Of a stretch of DNA of 64,000 nucleotides, positions 11,499 through 25,200 are shown piece after piece. The stretch lies in the NCBI GenBank assembly GCA_023333565.1, contig JAJKFH010003173.1, forward strand, positions 2,294,001 through 2,358,000, written 5' to 3'. The notes beneath the pieces were generated by a model that was not told the DNA's origin, ran no database searches, and saw only the letters and a program-made list of their open reading frames with translations. The first letter of the stretch is position 1. The number at the start of each line of letters is the position of its first letter. The translations under genes and the position numbers were made by a program. This DNA comes from Puffinus mauretanicus (taxonomy: Eukaryota; Chordata; Aves; Procellariiformes; Procellariidae).

Positions 11499-12834
11499 AG
11501 GGCAGGAAAAATCCCGGTGTGGATATTTTTGATTTGTAAATGCCAGGCTTTTAATTAAAAGAGAGGGAACATAATCATCAGTCAGCTGTTTTTAACAACT
11601 AGCATTCTGGGTTTTGGCTGCTAGACGCACTAGACAGAAAAGGGCAGGGGCTTCACCGGAGCAGCGAGAAGTTTCGAGTCTGAAGGACGAGCTCTGACAG
11701 AAACATCCCGTCCTGGGGCTCGAGCCTTCAAGGATGTCTCAGCATTTGGGCCATCACTCAGATAACTGCTGCCTTGTCCCTAGCGCCTTCCATGGAGCTT
11801 TAATGCCAAGGGGGGAAACGTCCAGCTGGTTGCAGTGTCTGGCACATGTCAGTCCTAAATCTCTCTCCCGGGGATCGTGGTAAACGCTGGGATTGTATAA
11901 ACCACAGATGAATTAAAGGGTCCAGAGAAGACAGCAGAAGCAAGGAACAGGGAAAGCCCAGGTTAGAGTTGCACAGACAGTTAATTCCAGGAAAAGCAAG
12001 GAAGAAGGGAGGGAGGCATTACACTGGGTCATACAAAGGATTTGGCTTCCTTCTTTAAACGGCCACGTCTGAACAAAAATGAAGTACACGGGACTTGATC
12101 AACACTCAGCAATGTTTTTGCTTGACTTGAAAACACCACTCTTGCTGAATACCCTATTTATATGAAAAAGAAACAAAAAAACCAAAACCAGACAAAATTC
12201 CCCCAGCCCTCCTTAGCTAGGCAGTGAGCTGAAAAAGATCGCCCCTGCAGAAAGCCTTTGCTGCCAGGAAGGATGAACGCCCTTTCAGAGTCACCCCCTC
12301 ACTGAACAACAGCAGGATGCGTGCAACCGCAGCAGCACAGAGCGGCCATGTCCCAGAGTCAGCTTGTGGGGTGGGGAAAAGAGCCCAGAGAAGACATCAG
12401 CAGGACTTTACACGTACTCACACCCTCACTGGTGCAGTCCATCCACGACACAAGGATTCCTGCACCTTTGAGAGCTGTCACAGGTAGCACTCTCCTCCTA
12501 GATGCTTCGTGGGCTGCTCACCACAATACTTGAGACTCTGATGGATTTGTTAACGCCTACCATTCATCAGCCCTATAACGTTAGCCCTATTCAATAGTCA
12601 AAGACCAAATTTTTACCCACAACATCAGTCTCCCTCCACCACCGATCTACCTCCGAGCTCTTTGTCGTGCCCTGGAACAGACATTTCACAGTCTTGCAAA
12701 GAGCGTCTTCAGGCAAGAGACTGATAAAGCCAACCCTGAGGGTGCTCGACTTGCTCACCCTTTTGTGTGACTGAAGGCAGCAGAGCAACACAAGCACACA
12801 GCTGCAGAGTTTCCATCAATGCCTGTATATAGGT

Positions 12835-12854
12835 TATTGGTTAATTAATCAATA
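12835..12854. promoter_or_regulatory. 20-bp near-palindrome around TTAATTAA
   Basis: The stretch from TATTGG to TCAATA is self-complementary around a TTAATTAA core, with a single mismatched pair (12840/12849). Paired TAAT half-sites with dyad symmetry are the type of site bound by homeodomain dimers such as the Paired class. Confidence 0.4.
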
Positions 12855-13170
12855 GGCTTGATCCTTTTCAGACACTTACAGAAACCTGCCTAAGCAGAGC
12901 AATTAGTATTAGGTGGGTTTCTGGTACCTATATTCCCACTTAAATTACCCATGATTGAGAAGCAGCTGCAGGCTGGGTCTCTTCAGCATGAAATAGCTTG
13001 TGAAAGAGAGGTCGCAGATCCATAATGCTTGTTTTGCAGGTGAACAGCAGCATCCTATACTGAAAGGTAATAGAGGTCTTTTGCACAAAGAATTCCCACC
13101 TGAAATCCTAGAAATCATATAAGTAGACTGCATTAGCTACACATCATAAATATTGATGCTGTTGCTAAGG

Positions 13171-16100
13171 GGAAGGAGGGCTGGGTTCAATGTTAATGGA
13201 CTGATGTTGGTATGCTGAAAACACTCCAGGGAGCAAAAGGGACAAAATGCCGCTGTCAAAGAGAGAGCTGAGTGTGTCTCCTGTGGCTTTCGGGCAGGAC
13301 TCGTACGGCTGGCCCTGGGAATGTGCATAGGTCCTTCCTCATACTCCTTCTCTGAATTTTGGTTCAATCATGCGACCTTGTGAAGACAGCAGCTGGGCTT
13401 GCATCTGATCTTAAGTAGAGCACACACCACGGGCATGGCCCATGTGTCTTCACGCCTGGACCTTGTGTGTGAAGCACCGGCGTATGGCTTTGGTTGTATC
13501 CCCGGGAGAGGGGGGATCTGCAAGGCTTTGGGTGCGCCAGGCAAAAGCTGCCTTCTGCGTGAGTTGTTGCTGAAGGCACCTGATGAGCTTGTGCAGTTGC
13601 TTGAGGAGGGTACAGCTCTTGTATTTTCATCACTGGGCTTGCTGGCACAGGCAGTGCTAGTGGGGTGACAGCGTGGAGAATAACACACTTCTCAGCGACC
13701 AGAGGCTGTGCATGGAGAGAAAGCATGGGGAGATGGCCAGAGCTAAGCTCCATACAGCCACAGGTGGACTGATGGAGGAAGACGGTTTTGGAGAGGGCCC
13801 CAAGAGATCTGTCCTTGGGAGTTCATTCTTGTTCCACAGAGCTGCAGGGACAGAGATGTCCTGCCCCATGCAGCCCAGCTGCTCAGCATCCCCTGCCCTG
13901 TGCATGGCCTGAGGGGGAAAAGGAGGACTAATTAAGAAAGGAAGCTTTTAAGGAGAGAGGCTCCACACAAAATAAGATGATGACTGACCACTGAAGCAAC
14001 CCAAGCCGCCCCACAGCCCCAGCAGTGACCTGCGCTCTCCAAGCTGGTTGCGGGTGGCAGGCATTTCCCGCTGCAGAGGCACTTTCACGCCCCGCTAAAT
14101 TAGTGCCCTCTGTTTGCCCGCAGCACTCGAGAACCTGAAGAGTCCTTAATGGATGAGGTATCCGAGAAGACGATGCTGACAATCAGTGGCTGGAGTTCCC
14201 CTCCCTCCTTTCCCCCTCTGTGTTTTTCCTCTCCCTGCCTTTACTGACTAATGCAGTCCCTGATGGTTTCCAAATTTCAAGTGTACAAGGTGTTACTTCC
14301 ATGGCTGCTTATTATTCACAACAGAACAAGACCTAGACAGCAAATTGCTTTGTTGATCCTGTGAAGGGAATTGATCCTCGCAAGCTTAGTGCATCTGACA
14401 TGTTTATCGCTGGCCGGGCGCGGGGAAGGATGCTCCCAGCGGGGCCGGGAGGGGTGACCCAGCCTTGTGCAGCCCTGGTGCTCCCAGGCTCCCCGGTGCG
14501 GAGCAGGCATGAAGGCTGGGGTTAACTGATGGGCTTTCGAGGCCAGAAGGCACGGTTCTGGTTGTCTGATCACCTGCATGGGTATTAACTCTGGTATCCT
14601 GTCTGCAGGATGTGTGGGTGTGAATGTGAATTAAAAGGCAGGGGGGGTCCAACTGAGCGCAAGAGGGGTCTTGGGGTGATCCTGAGGAACAGGGGGTTTC
14701 TCACATTAAGAAGTTAGTAGGACCTCTGAAAATGATTTAGGTGTTAATGCTTTTCATTGTGCCTTAGTCATTACATCTTGGGCTTTAGGGTGCTAAAGAG
14801 CTGTCACCCTGGAATAGGCGTCCCTGCTTGCCTCTGCCAAAGACCAAGTCCTCTGCTCACCCCCTCACCCATCCCGGGGCTGCGGGAGACTGAACGAGAT
14901 GAAACCCCTTCGGTTCAGAGAAACCGAACGGGCAACGGGACCGGAGAGGGGCGGGTTTTATTCATGATTCCTGGCACTGCACAAGACAGTTCAAAGCTCA
15001 CCCTGAGCTAAAGAAAACGAGATGAGAAGCAAACACAACCTGAATCTGGGCTGGAGAGAAAGTGATTACTTGTTAATGGAGCAGACTGCGATGAGGCTGT
15101 CCCAACCCTGCAATTCAGGCAGTAAAACCCACCCGCTGGGAGCCTCTGCCACAAACTTGTAAGAAAACCGAGTTCTTCAGAGAGAATAACAGATCATAAA
15201 GCTGCAGGACACACACAGATCGTTAACGAGGTGGCAACGGCTGAGCCTACACAGACAACAAGCAACAAGCCCGGCGGTGCGGGCGCAGCAGTGCCTGCCG
15301 GGGCAGGTCGGGGCTTCCCAGCACGAGTGTCCCCGGAGGAGACACTGCCCAGACACGGAGGTGGGGAACGCGTGTAGTAAAGCAAGACGAGTAATCGGCA
15401 AAAGATGCAAAGTGTAAGCAAATATCACAGGAAAACAGTTATTTGTGGATTCCAGTACCCGCGCGTAAATCTCACTGATTGCAAACAGGACGTGGTGCGC
15501 AGGTTGTGCCAGTATTTAGCCAGCTTCAGGCGAAGTCAGTAAATCAAGTAATTTTCCAGCCTGTATGTGTCTCAAAGGCAACTGCAAGCGTCCAACGGTG
15601 CTTGATTTGACTTTTGCTTTTACTTTCGCTGATACAGACCCAGCACTTTGCCACTCCAGCATCTTTCCCCCTACAGTTCATTGATTATCAAGCTAGAAGG
15701 GACAACAGTCATAAATTCTTTTGATCTCGTTTATAGTATTTGTCTGTCAGACTTCCCTGAATCGATTCCCATTTAAACCAGAATATTTCTTGCAAGAAAA
15801 AAAAACAACAACTATGCATGGCAGAAAACTTGCCTAAAGCCCCCTCGCTTTGCGCTCCAGCCCTCGGTGCCCAGGGCAGACACCTCGGTCACAGCCAGCC
15901 ACCCACCAGCATCGCTGCGGCTGTGGGGAGCACCCAGGGCTCCCACTTGCCTTCACTGGTGTGGGTGGGGATGAGCGGGTGCAGGCAGGGATTCGATCCA
16001 TCAGTCGGTGGGAGAGCAGCGGAGCCAAAAATAAACCAGTGGGTGGGGAGCAATGGTCCTGGAGTCACAGCGGGCTGGGATTTGGGGTTGCTGGTTTGGT

Positions 16101-17500
16101 TTAGTATTGCTGGGGGCTCCAGTTGCTCCAACACAAATAAGTTACCGTTTTCACTCCCACGCTCCCCACCTGTAATACAGCAGAAATAATTGGGGTTTTT
16201 TCTAATTTTGGTGTGTATAGCATGAGATCGCCAGGGTATGGGTTGTCTCTTAATGTGGGCTCCTGCAACTGCAGAGCTTGGCTCTTCAGCGCGGTCTCTG
16301 CCTTCCCCGTACAAGAAGTAACAGCCCGGGAGCCCCCGCGGGGACCCTGCCTGCGACCCCCAGCAGCGCTCCCAGGACTTGGCCCCCAACGGCGGTGCCT
16401 TCCCTTCCCTAAGGAGTTCAGCCAATTAACGGTGCACCCATCGTGCTGCTGTAATTGCACGCTATATTGCTCTAAACAGTAACAAAAAAAAAAAAAAAGG
16501 TTGCTGGGACTAGAGACTTGAAAATCCATTAAAGGATTTATTTTTTATTTTACCCAATACCTTGGGGGTTTGAAAGCTCATCTGCGTGTTACTGCTCCAA
16601 ATGGAAAACCAGAATAAATGCATATTTGAAGTAATAAAAGCCCTTTCGTACTAAATCTGAGTACAAATTAACAATTACTAGTGCTGTCTAATGCCTTTCT
16701 GCCTCAACATTTTCATTTAACAGCCGTTCTTTTATCTTCAATGCTCCAGTTAGGTTTTTTCCTCCAAGATACTTATTGTTAGGTTGGGGAGGGGAGTGTT
16801 GTTTTGTTTTGAGTTTTTTTTCCTTTCTTTCCAATTTAGCAGCAGGAGGAAAGGATTTTATTTGCTGTTCAGGCAAAAAAAACCCCAGAGAAGCGAAGGA
16901 AGGGAGCTGCCGCTCCGGCTGCTGGCACAGAGCCCTCTCCACACTTCGGTGCCAGAGACGGATGGGCTGGGAGCTGCCGGGGTGATGCTGCACCCTCGCA
17001 CAACAGTTCTGCTACCAGGGGCTTGGACCAGCACCCTCTTGAGTATTATTTTGGGAGGAGGGGATGCTGGTGGGCACCTTGTCCTCCTCACCCCGCTGGT
17101 GTGCTGCTCCCGGGGCTGGGGGTCCCTGCCCACCCTGGGCATCGTGCTGGCTGCTTGCAGAGAGATGTGTGAGCAGGTAAAATGCTGCGTGGGTGGCACT
17201 GGTGTGTGATTGTCACCTTGATACGTGCAAGTGTTGCACACCGATGACCGACAGCCTCCTCTTGATGGCTGGTGGCAAAGGGAGCTTGGGAACAAGCCAG
17301 CCAGAGGAGATTTGGGGTGGCTTTGCTCATGAATGAAGAGAGGCGGAAGGGTCTCCTAGGAGAAAGAAAATCCTGGTGCTGAGTATCCACCCGTCAGCAG
17401 CATCGCAGCACAGGGACGCTGGGGGAGAAGAAGGTGCGCGAAGTCTCTTGCCTTTCTCGAGGGCTGAGGATCTCAAAGCACCGATGGAAAACCAGCAAAG
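13171..17500. other. Non-coding, mixed composition
   Basis: No exon recognised. Frames up to about 180 codons occur on both strands around 15890-16520, but they overlap each other on opposite strands, have no family resemblance and no good splice context. AT-richer patches lie at about 14240-14400, 15600-15800 and 16500-16760. An A15 run sits at 16484-16498 without a retroelement body next to it. Confidence 0.5.
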
Positions 17501-18040
17501 GAATTAGCAGTGGAGTGAACTGAGGGCATGAAAACAGAAGGTTACCCCCAAGCCCTGCTCGAGCGCTGTGCGTGCTTCCTCTTCACACACCATTAAGTTT
17601 ATGGGAAAGCACACGACACAGCTGGGATCCAAATAACTGCTGTTGATTAGTGCTCTGCAAACAAGCAGGGCTGATGGATCTGAGCACAGTGGCTTCGGCA
17701 GAGAAGAAAGGATAATCCATGGGAAATCTCTCAAAATACTGAAAGGGACGCTACCCGATTCCCAGCCGTCCCCCTGGACAGACTGGGGGTCTCTGCAGGT
17801 CATGGCAGGGTTTTGGTTTGTAATGCTGGGAAAGAGCCGTGACACAAACCTCACCCTGCGTGGGGGCACGGCAAGGAACCGGCTGCCACCACCAGCATCG
17901 GCACTGACGTGCGTGAGCGTCATCCTTGTGCGTAAGGAGAGAAAAAGAGGGATCCTGAAGAAAACTCGAGTTCTAAATACTTTCACTTGTCTCAAACTTT
18001 TGGAGAAGGGTATGAAATGTATCTTTAAAAAAAGAAACCT

Positions 18041-18059
18041 ATTTGCATATTTTGCATAA
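18041..18059 (+). promoter_or_regulatory. Tandem octamer (POU) words
   Basis: A perfect octamer ATTTGCAT (18041-18048) is followed at once by ATTTTGCATAA (18049-18059), an octamer-like second copy. Two adjacent POU-type words in AT-rich, non-coding sequence suggest a POU-factor binding site; this is inference from the motif. Confidence 0.45.
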
Positions 18060-21000
18060 CTTAGCAGGAGACACCGTGTGTTTTTGCTGTCCCCCAAGAG
18101 CTGTATCTAGCTGTGCTTTGATCTGGTTCCTCACATCAGCGATAGAAAGCACCACCAGGGATGTCTCATTTGGAGGAGCCGGGAGCACCACGGGCTCTTA
18201 CCTTTGCTTGAGACCACCCTGGGATCCCTCACCCTCCTCCACGGGGGGGTTTCTGCCACAGCAGCTGGAGTCAGAGCAAAGTCCAGCTCAGGCAGGGGTC
18301 ACCTAAGGAAGTTTTGGGGCATTTCCTTGGTAACGGAGAGTTGTCCGAATGGTTGAAAACACCGAGCCCCTTTGGGACTGCTGGGTCCTCTCCTGAGAAG
18401 CAGTGGGACCCAGCGGCCAGGACACTGGCCAGTATCTCAGGACGGCCAAGGGCCTCTCCTACCTCTGCTGCTGGCTCATTAAGTGACCTCGTGATTGCCC
18501 TTTCTGGCCTGCACCCATGAGGTGGGGGCAGCGGGATGCTCACCCCCTGCTGTAAAGCACTTTGAGATCTCAGCAGCAGAAGGGCTCCATTTGGTTATTC
18601 GGCCTGTTTTAAATGCACTTCCTATTAGTTGCCTCTATTTCTCACTAGGGAGCACAACGTGCTCTTAGCGAGGCTGTATCATGCTTTGAAATTCAATTCA
18701 TCGCAATCAGCAGCAGCAGCTCCGAGGGCAAATGGAGAAAGCCAAGAACATCGTCTCGGTTAATAAGATAACAATTTAACATGTGGCGGGGTTTCTTTCC
18801 CTCTTCCTCTACCTCTGTTCAAACAGAGCAGCAGACATTTGGAGTTGCCTCGAAGTAATTTAGTAGAAAGGCTGCTATGATTTCAATCCCCCATCCACCC
18901 TGCTACCATCCAGCAATGCTTCTTGTCACCAGCTAACGGCATTTAAAATATTTACAGCCCTGTCTTTTCCCTGGGGAAGGATCAGAATAAATCATTGTAG
19001 CCGACAATAAATCAAAAATTAATCTCCCGAAAGTGCGAGGCCTGTCCGATCCCTCAAATAACAAGCAGCAGAATTTATCAAGTAAATTGGTACTGGTGTC
19101 TGCATGGCATTGCCGGGAGGCGTAATGGATGGGGCGGAAGGGCAGGAGCTCAGCCAGCCCGGGGAGCTCAGACACTGGGGAAAAAAGTTGGGGTATGGCT
19201 CTGGGGCCATCAGATGCCACCTTCCCTTGCCACCCGCCTGGGCTTGTTCCCCCACTGCCGTCTGGAAGCGAGAGCTCCCACTCCCGTGCATCCCCGAGAC
19301 CAGCGCAAGCCCTCTGCCCCAGCAGCACGGGCTTTCCCAGCGCCGGAGCTGGGAGTGCCGCTGCTCGGATGGAGCCAGGGGAGCGAATTCCCACAGTCTT
19401 GTTTTCTTGGGAAAACGTGCCCACGCAGCCCTCGCGGGGACGGCACTCGCGGAGCTCGCAGGGACCAGCAGCTCGCACTGAGCACAGAAGGGGGCACGGG
19501 GAGGGAAGTCATAGGGTCCTTTACATGGTAATGGTCATTTTTTTGTCTTTTCCAACATATAAAACCTAAATATACTCACCCTATTGGCATATATTAATAA
19601 TGACCGATTTACACTGTCAGTGTTTTGTAAGATATTATTCTTTTAAATCCCCATTTCACTATATATGTGCACATACACACCTGGTACAAAGTTTTCTGCT
19701 GAAGCACCCCCCCCAACTCAAAAGCCCTGCAACTGCCGCAGGGAGGGCTCAGCACCCAGACCGCAGGTTCCAGAGGCTCCTGGAAAGCCAGCAAAATAAA
19801 TCGCTCCTGCACGTGGGATCGGCAGAGGAGTCCGTAAGGGCAAAAGGAGGAGAAGGCGGGGAGTTTCCTGCTCCTAGAAACAGGAGGCACAGGGACTGAC
19901 CATCGACCTCCCGGGGTGACCTGCCCTGCAGAGGGGTCTCTGCCAGGACGGCAGCGGGGGCTCCAGCCCGGCAGGCTGCACCCGCCGCCTTCCCGGGAGA
20001 GGCTGATGTGTCGGGCTTGCCAGTAAGGAGGAGCAGGTCTCTGTAGACTTCTGCTTTGAGTGGAAACAACTCACTCTGCAGTTAGTGGAGCTCCAAATAG
20101 TTCTTGGATGCTTTGATGTAGATCACATGTGAAAGCGGTGTGAGGCAGGGAGCAAAGAGTTTTGATGAAATTCTCTTACAGTCTCTGGAGAATTTTTTTT
20201 CTGCGGTACGAAGCCCATGCAGAAGCGATGCTGCCCAGCCATGCAGCCACAGGACCGGCTGTAAAAACTCTGCTGCTGCAAGCAACCTGTAAAACCGCAC
20301 ACCGAGCTGCCGGGAGCTGCCAGCATCCTCACTCCTCCGCCGCTCTCTCACGAAGCTACTCCAACCCGCTGCCCTGCTGTCGCAATAACGATCAATCCGC
20401 AGCTCTGTCGATTACTGCTCTTTAAAAAGCTGATTTATCTGAATACCAAAATAGCTCTTCCCCCCCCAGTTCACAGCCATTGTATCTGCTTTACCTGCAG
20501 TGGAAGAAAAATTTCCTTTTCATCTTTTTTCCACCCGCCCGCAACAAATTAAGACTAAACTCATCTGTAGTAATTGCTCCCAACAGACTTACTGTGGGCA
20601 CCTCCTCTCTTTCTACTACAGCTCAGGATCTAGATGTTTAGTCAATCTTACAAAAGAGAGAGACAGATGAAGAGATTAGAGGAATTTACAGAGATGACCC
20701 CAACTGTACGGAGGCAGCGCAAATATTTAACTGGAGATCGTTGCTGGGATGTGTGCTGGAGTGCCCCGATGCACAGGGGAACAGCTCCGACACTTCTCCC
20801 TTAAACCTGCTTTTTGTTAAAGCTTCTCATCACGTTTGGAGTCTCTGAACTGCAGAGAGCGTGCAGATTTTTTGTGATGTTACTAATACGTGTATGCAAA
20901 CGTTAGTTTTTAAGAAACATGATTTATAAGGTGTCATAGCTGTAAGGCTGGCTAACCTAGGCAGCAAATTAACTTGGGAAGTGCCAGGGTGCATTAGTTT

Positions 21001-21984
21001 GACTGACAAGCAAACAGCCTGAACCAGGTCAGCAAATTTGTTAGGTGCCTTAGTGTTTCCCTTAATGGAATCAGAGAGATCTCTTTAACAATAAATTAAT
21101 CTCTGCCAATAGCACACATAATAGGGTTTTCCTGATAGACAGCTTCCCAGGATGGGTCTCCTTCCTCTCCTGCACAGGACCAGTTGCAGCGATGCGCACT
21201 CGGATGGCAGCGGAGTCCCAGGTCCCCCTCCAGAGACCGGCCGGGCATCTCGGCCGGACCGGGACTGGTGGGCTGCTCCCAGGAGGACGCCCTTCTGCTG
21301 CACGGGTGCCCGGGGCTGGTGCTCAGGGGAGGATTCAGGAGGCTGGGGTCTGCCCACAGCTTGGCTGCTGGAGAAGAGAACTTTCCTGAGGTCTGAGCAC
21401 AGCACTCAGCATCACACATTGGGTTGTGTTACTGCATTTTGTCCATAAACATTGCAATCTAAGTTCTCTCTTCATTCTATTTTCTCTTAGCTTTGCTAGA
21501 ATAAACTAGACCTGTTTTTTCTCTAGCTGTGCCCAGCAATAAGCTCCCAGCTCGGCTCCGTGCCAGGAGCCCTGCTCCCACCTGCCAGGGAGACGGACAC
21601 CGCAGGGGATCCTCCCAGCTGAGGCACCATCCATCCCTGTCCAGCGGCTGCAATGACCAGTTTGCAGGCAGCGGGATGCAAGCTCAAAAAGGGAGGTTGC
21701 ACAGAGGGGGTGATGGCGACAGGGTCCTTCCTGGGTGAACCTCACATTGATGCAATCTCCAAACCACACTATTTTAAGCAAAAGCCTTGGGCATGTCCCT
21801 GTTTTCTTCCTCCGTGTTAAACATCAAGACAGCAAAGTTTTTATTTATAAAGTTATTCTGAGGTTTTAAAAGGATTTTGCAAAATTTGCCAACTGTAAAC
21901 ACACGTGGGTGTGTGTTGACTTGGGTTTTTCTTGTCATGAGATACACAGACAAGAGTTTACTCCATTCAAAAGCGAAGTCTCCT

Positions 21985-22135
21985 TCCATCTCTTCACACC
22001 CGTTTCTCCATCTACTCATCTCTCTATCCAGCTATCAATCGTATTTCTGTGGCACATCTATCTGCCATGTAATTACCTACCCATGATGTTTTATGGCTTG
22101 GCTATCCATCCATATTTCTATTTATCTTTCTGCAC
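21985..22135 (+). repeat. Degenerate (TCTA/TCCA) pyrimidine-rich microsatellite
   Basis: Loose repeats of CATCTA, CTATCCA and CTATC words run through a pyrimidine-rich 150-base stretch. It looks like an old tetranucleotide microsatellite that has decayed. The borders are approximate. Confidence 0.5.
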
Positions 22136-22200
22136 ATAAACACAAACACCCACCCCCTTAGTCTAATTGCTCTCGCAAGTCTTCCCTACTCCCCTTCCCC

Positions 22201-25200
22201 TGGAGGTACTGGTTTGCCCAGGGGCCACTTAACTCGGCTGTGGTCAGAGTCTCAGGCAGACCAGGAGCTAAACCCGAGTTTAAACCCAGCTCCAAGTCTC
22301 TCCCAGCAGTGTTTCTCAGTCACTCTGGACGTTACAAACACCAGGTACCTTATGAACGCACGTAGCACCCACAGCCAAATACATTTGCAGTGGCTCAAGA
22401 ACAAAAATGCCCCCCTACCCCGTGCCCGGCTGCGCTGCGGAGCACGCTCCAGCCAGGACACGGGTACCCACACCCTTCACACAGACAGATCTAACTGTTT
22501 TTCACCCATTCTTCATGGGAAATTGGTCCAGGTCCTTACCCAGTGGTGCATGTCGCCTGCCAGCAGTACTGTATTTATGGTATTACTTTTGATTTAGACT
22601 TGTTGGATTTTATTCTCACCACATCCTTGTTTGATGTGGCATTTCCTCCACTTCTATTTGTCTCTTCTTTACAGATGGACATGCCAGAGCGGGGAAGATT
22701 GGACTTTAGGGCTAGTTGCAGAAGGAACATCTCAATACGTCGAATCTGGGTTTCCAGCAGCCCTGCCCAATGCCTTAGCCAGACTTTCTCCTCAAAACAG
22801 CAGCAAGTTGTTTACAATTACACAAAGAGGCTCTTTATTTACCACAATTACTACCAAGAATGTATAGAAAAAAACAAATTATGAAATGAAAAGATTGCTA
22901 GACTGCATTTCCCTGCCAAAATCAAGGCTGCTTTTGGCTCAGACTTTGGTCTTCTCATATCGCTCAGACCAATTTGCTTCTTCCGTGGAGGAAAAGGGAA
23001 ACTCTGGCCCCGATGGGATGTCACTTGCATTTACTGGGATGGTGTTTTATGATCACCCGAGGAGAGGACGAGCTGGATGAGGGGTGCACTCACTGGCTGT
23101 CACTGGAGATGGAGGCAGAGAGGGGAGGACAGAGCACGTTCCCTCGGAGCATCTGAGCTTGTCAAGGCGAGAAGAGCTAAAATCGGTGCCTACCTGACAT
23201 GCCAAAAGGAACCCGAGGCTGCCGCACAATTACTTTTCCAAATACAGTGATGTTTATCCTGCAGCAATTTTCAATAATCACACTGACGGTACCTGACAGC
23301 CCCACGTCAGCCGCCACAGGAGCAGTCCTTGGCAGCTGATGCTCTTGCTTCGTTCCCGCTGCTCCTTTTCCCCCCCTTGGTGTATTCTCCAGCTTTCTGA
23401 TTATTTCAATGAATTTTGACAAGAGATCCCAGGTCGGGGAAGTTGAATCTGAATACATCTTGGCTTCAGAGATGAGAAGGAGTTCAGCCACCAGCTGCAG
23501 GGGGACCAAAGATACCTCCAACCACTCTGGGATGGGTGCGAGCACCAAGCAGCAGCATCTGGAGTTAGCAGCTGTGTTTGTTTTCCAGCAACCATGCAAG
23601 CTGGAAGGGGATGGAATCGGGTTTATCCTGGCTCTCAGCTCTGGGGCTGAGCTGTGTAAATCACTGCCAGCCCACTGACTTCAAGGAAAAACAGTAGATT
23701 ATCCCACTTGGGGTCTGGCTCCCTGCAGCACAAGGATGTTCTTGGCCACAAGGCACATTCCTCCCCACTCAGTGACTCTTTCAGTGCTCACAAACATCAC
23801 CTGCAGCTTCGACATTTTGTATGTCTGGTGACACAAGTGTTTCTTCTGGAAGGAAGCTCACAGCCTGAGCTGGAGGGGAGAGCTGGATGCAGTACAGCTC
23901 CTCTCAGCTCCCTGCACCAAAAGGATGGAGAGCTGGGAAGGCATCTCCCTTTCTGCAGCCGCCCCTTCCCCATGCTTCCCCATACAGGCACAAAGATCTG
24001 GGCACATCACTTCCACTGGAACTCAGTTTTCTCTGCTGACTCTGGTTGGATTCGATTTTAAATTGCCTTTCTTCCTTTGAAACCTCACTGAGGGCTTTCC
24101 CATAAGGTTCATCTAAAATTTTCCATCTCGACTTTCAACTCAATGAAAATTTTCGTGGAATTTTCCCTCCTTGGGAAAAAGAAAAAGCCTGTTTTTCATT
24201 AGAACAACAAACAAAATAATAAAAGTTTGAATTTCCAGAACAAATGTTTCATTTTTCAGGTGTCAATCAGCTTCTGGCTTTTCATTTTTCTGTTGATGAA
24301 AGCAGTGTGTATAAAGTGAAAACCCAAGCCCCCAAACCATGCAGTCACCCTGGGGATCTTGCCCATGCAACCCGCCCAGGTCTTTCTCCAGGCTCCACTT
24401 TGCTCTGCTCTCCATGCGATGATGCAGAAATCCTCTCCTGCAACCCTGCGCATCAGTAACAGTACTCCTGCACCCCAACCTTCCCTCCTGCACTCCACAT
24501 CTCTGCTGAAAACATTGCACATGGCTTTTCCCTTCTCCTTGCATCCATTATTGATGAGCATGGCCGCGTTAGAGCTCTGCAGAGCATCCTGCCGTACAGG
24601 GCAGGCACCGTGTGTGCAGTACAGCTCCAGGGCTTGCTTTTCAGAGGCGAGGAAGTCCTAACAACTTCCAGTGGTGCTGCCAAGTCATCTGTTCTCCTGG
24701 TTCTTAATTGGAAAGCTGGCTCCCCCCTATTCCTCCGGGGAAGCCATCTGGAGAAGCCTGGTGAGAGACGGAGAAGAAATGCAGGGGACAGATGTGATCT
24801 TGTCTTGAACATGCTCCCAGAGAGGCTGCTCCATGCTTATTTTTGATCAGGACAGTGGGTAGCTAGACAGCAGGTTGGGGAATGTAAATAACCTCCTTCA
24901 GCAGAGTTTTTAAATTAACTCACTTTGCTGAATTTCACTCTGTTTGCTCTCTGCCTGTAAGCCCAGGATGAGACATGTTCCGAGGCCAGACCCCCACCAC
25001 ACCGCTCTGTCTCCAGTACAGCGCTGCCGATCTGCACTAGCCAAAAATAAGAACCCCCGAGGGGCTCGGTGCCACTGATGATGTAGGGCTGCCCGGGTGG
25101 TTTGTGCAGGGAGGTGATTGAGGAGGACACTTCCAGGCTTTTAAAGTGCAGATCAGCAGGAATTTCAGTGTCCAGCTCCCTGTTGTCCATGTGTCTTTGG

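Larger units (their letters stand above)
10000..13170. other. Non-coding, AT-rich patches with homeodomain words
   Basis: No coding sequence supported. AT-rich, TAAT/ATTA-rich patches occur at about 10000-10330, 11440-11620 and 12820-13150, separated by mixed sequence. The patches carry the AP-1/E-box site, the AT cluster and the near-palindrome listed separately. Composition resembles developmental enhancers, but conservation cannot be judged from one sequence. Confidence 0.45.
17501..22200. other. Non-coding, AT-rich patches and one GC-richer block
   Basis: No gene supported. AT-rich patches at about 18540-18800, 18830-19090, 19550-19680 and 20860-21130 alternate with mixed sequence. A GC-richer block at 21170-21400 follows a good-looking splice acceptor (AG at 21176-21177), but no matching donor is convincing. 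A degenerate pyrimidine-rich microsatellite ends the stretch. Confidence 0.5.

Noticed and set aside
15975..16015. GGATTCGATCC, resembling a tRNA T-loop.
   Set aside because: The flanking bases do not form a T-arm stem, and no acceptor stem, D-arm or A/B box arrangement is present.
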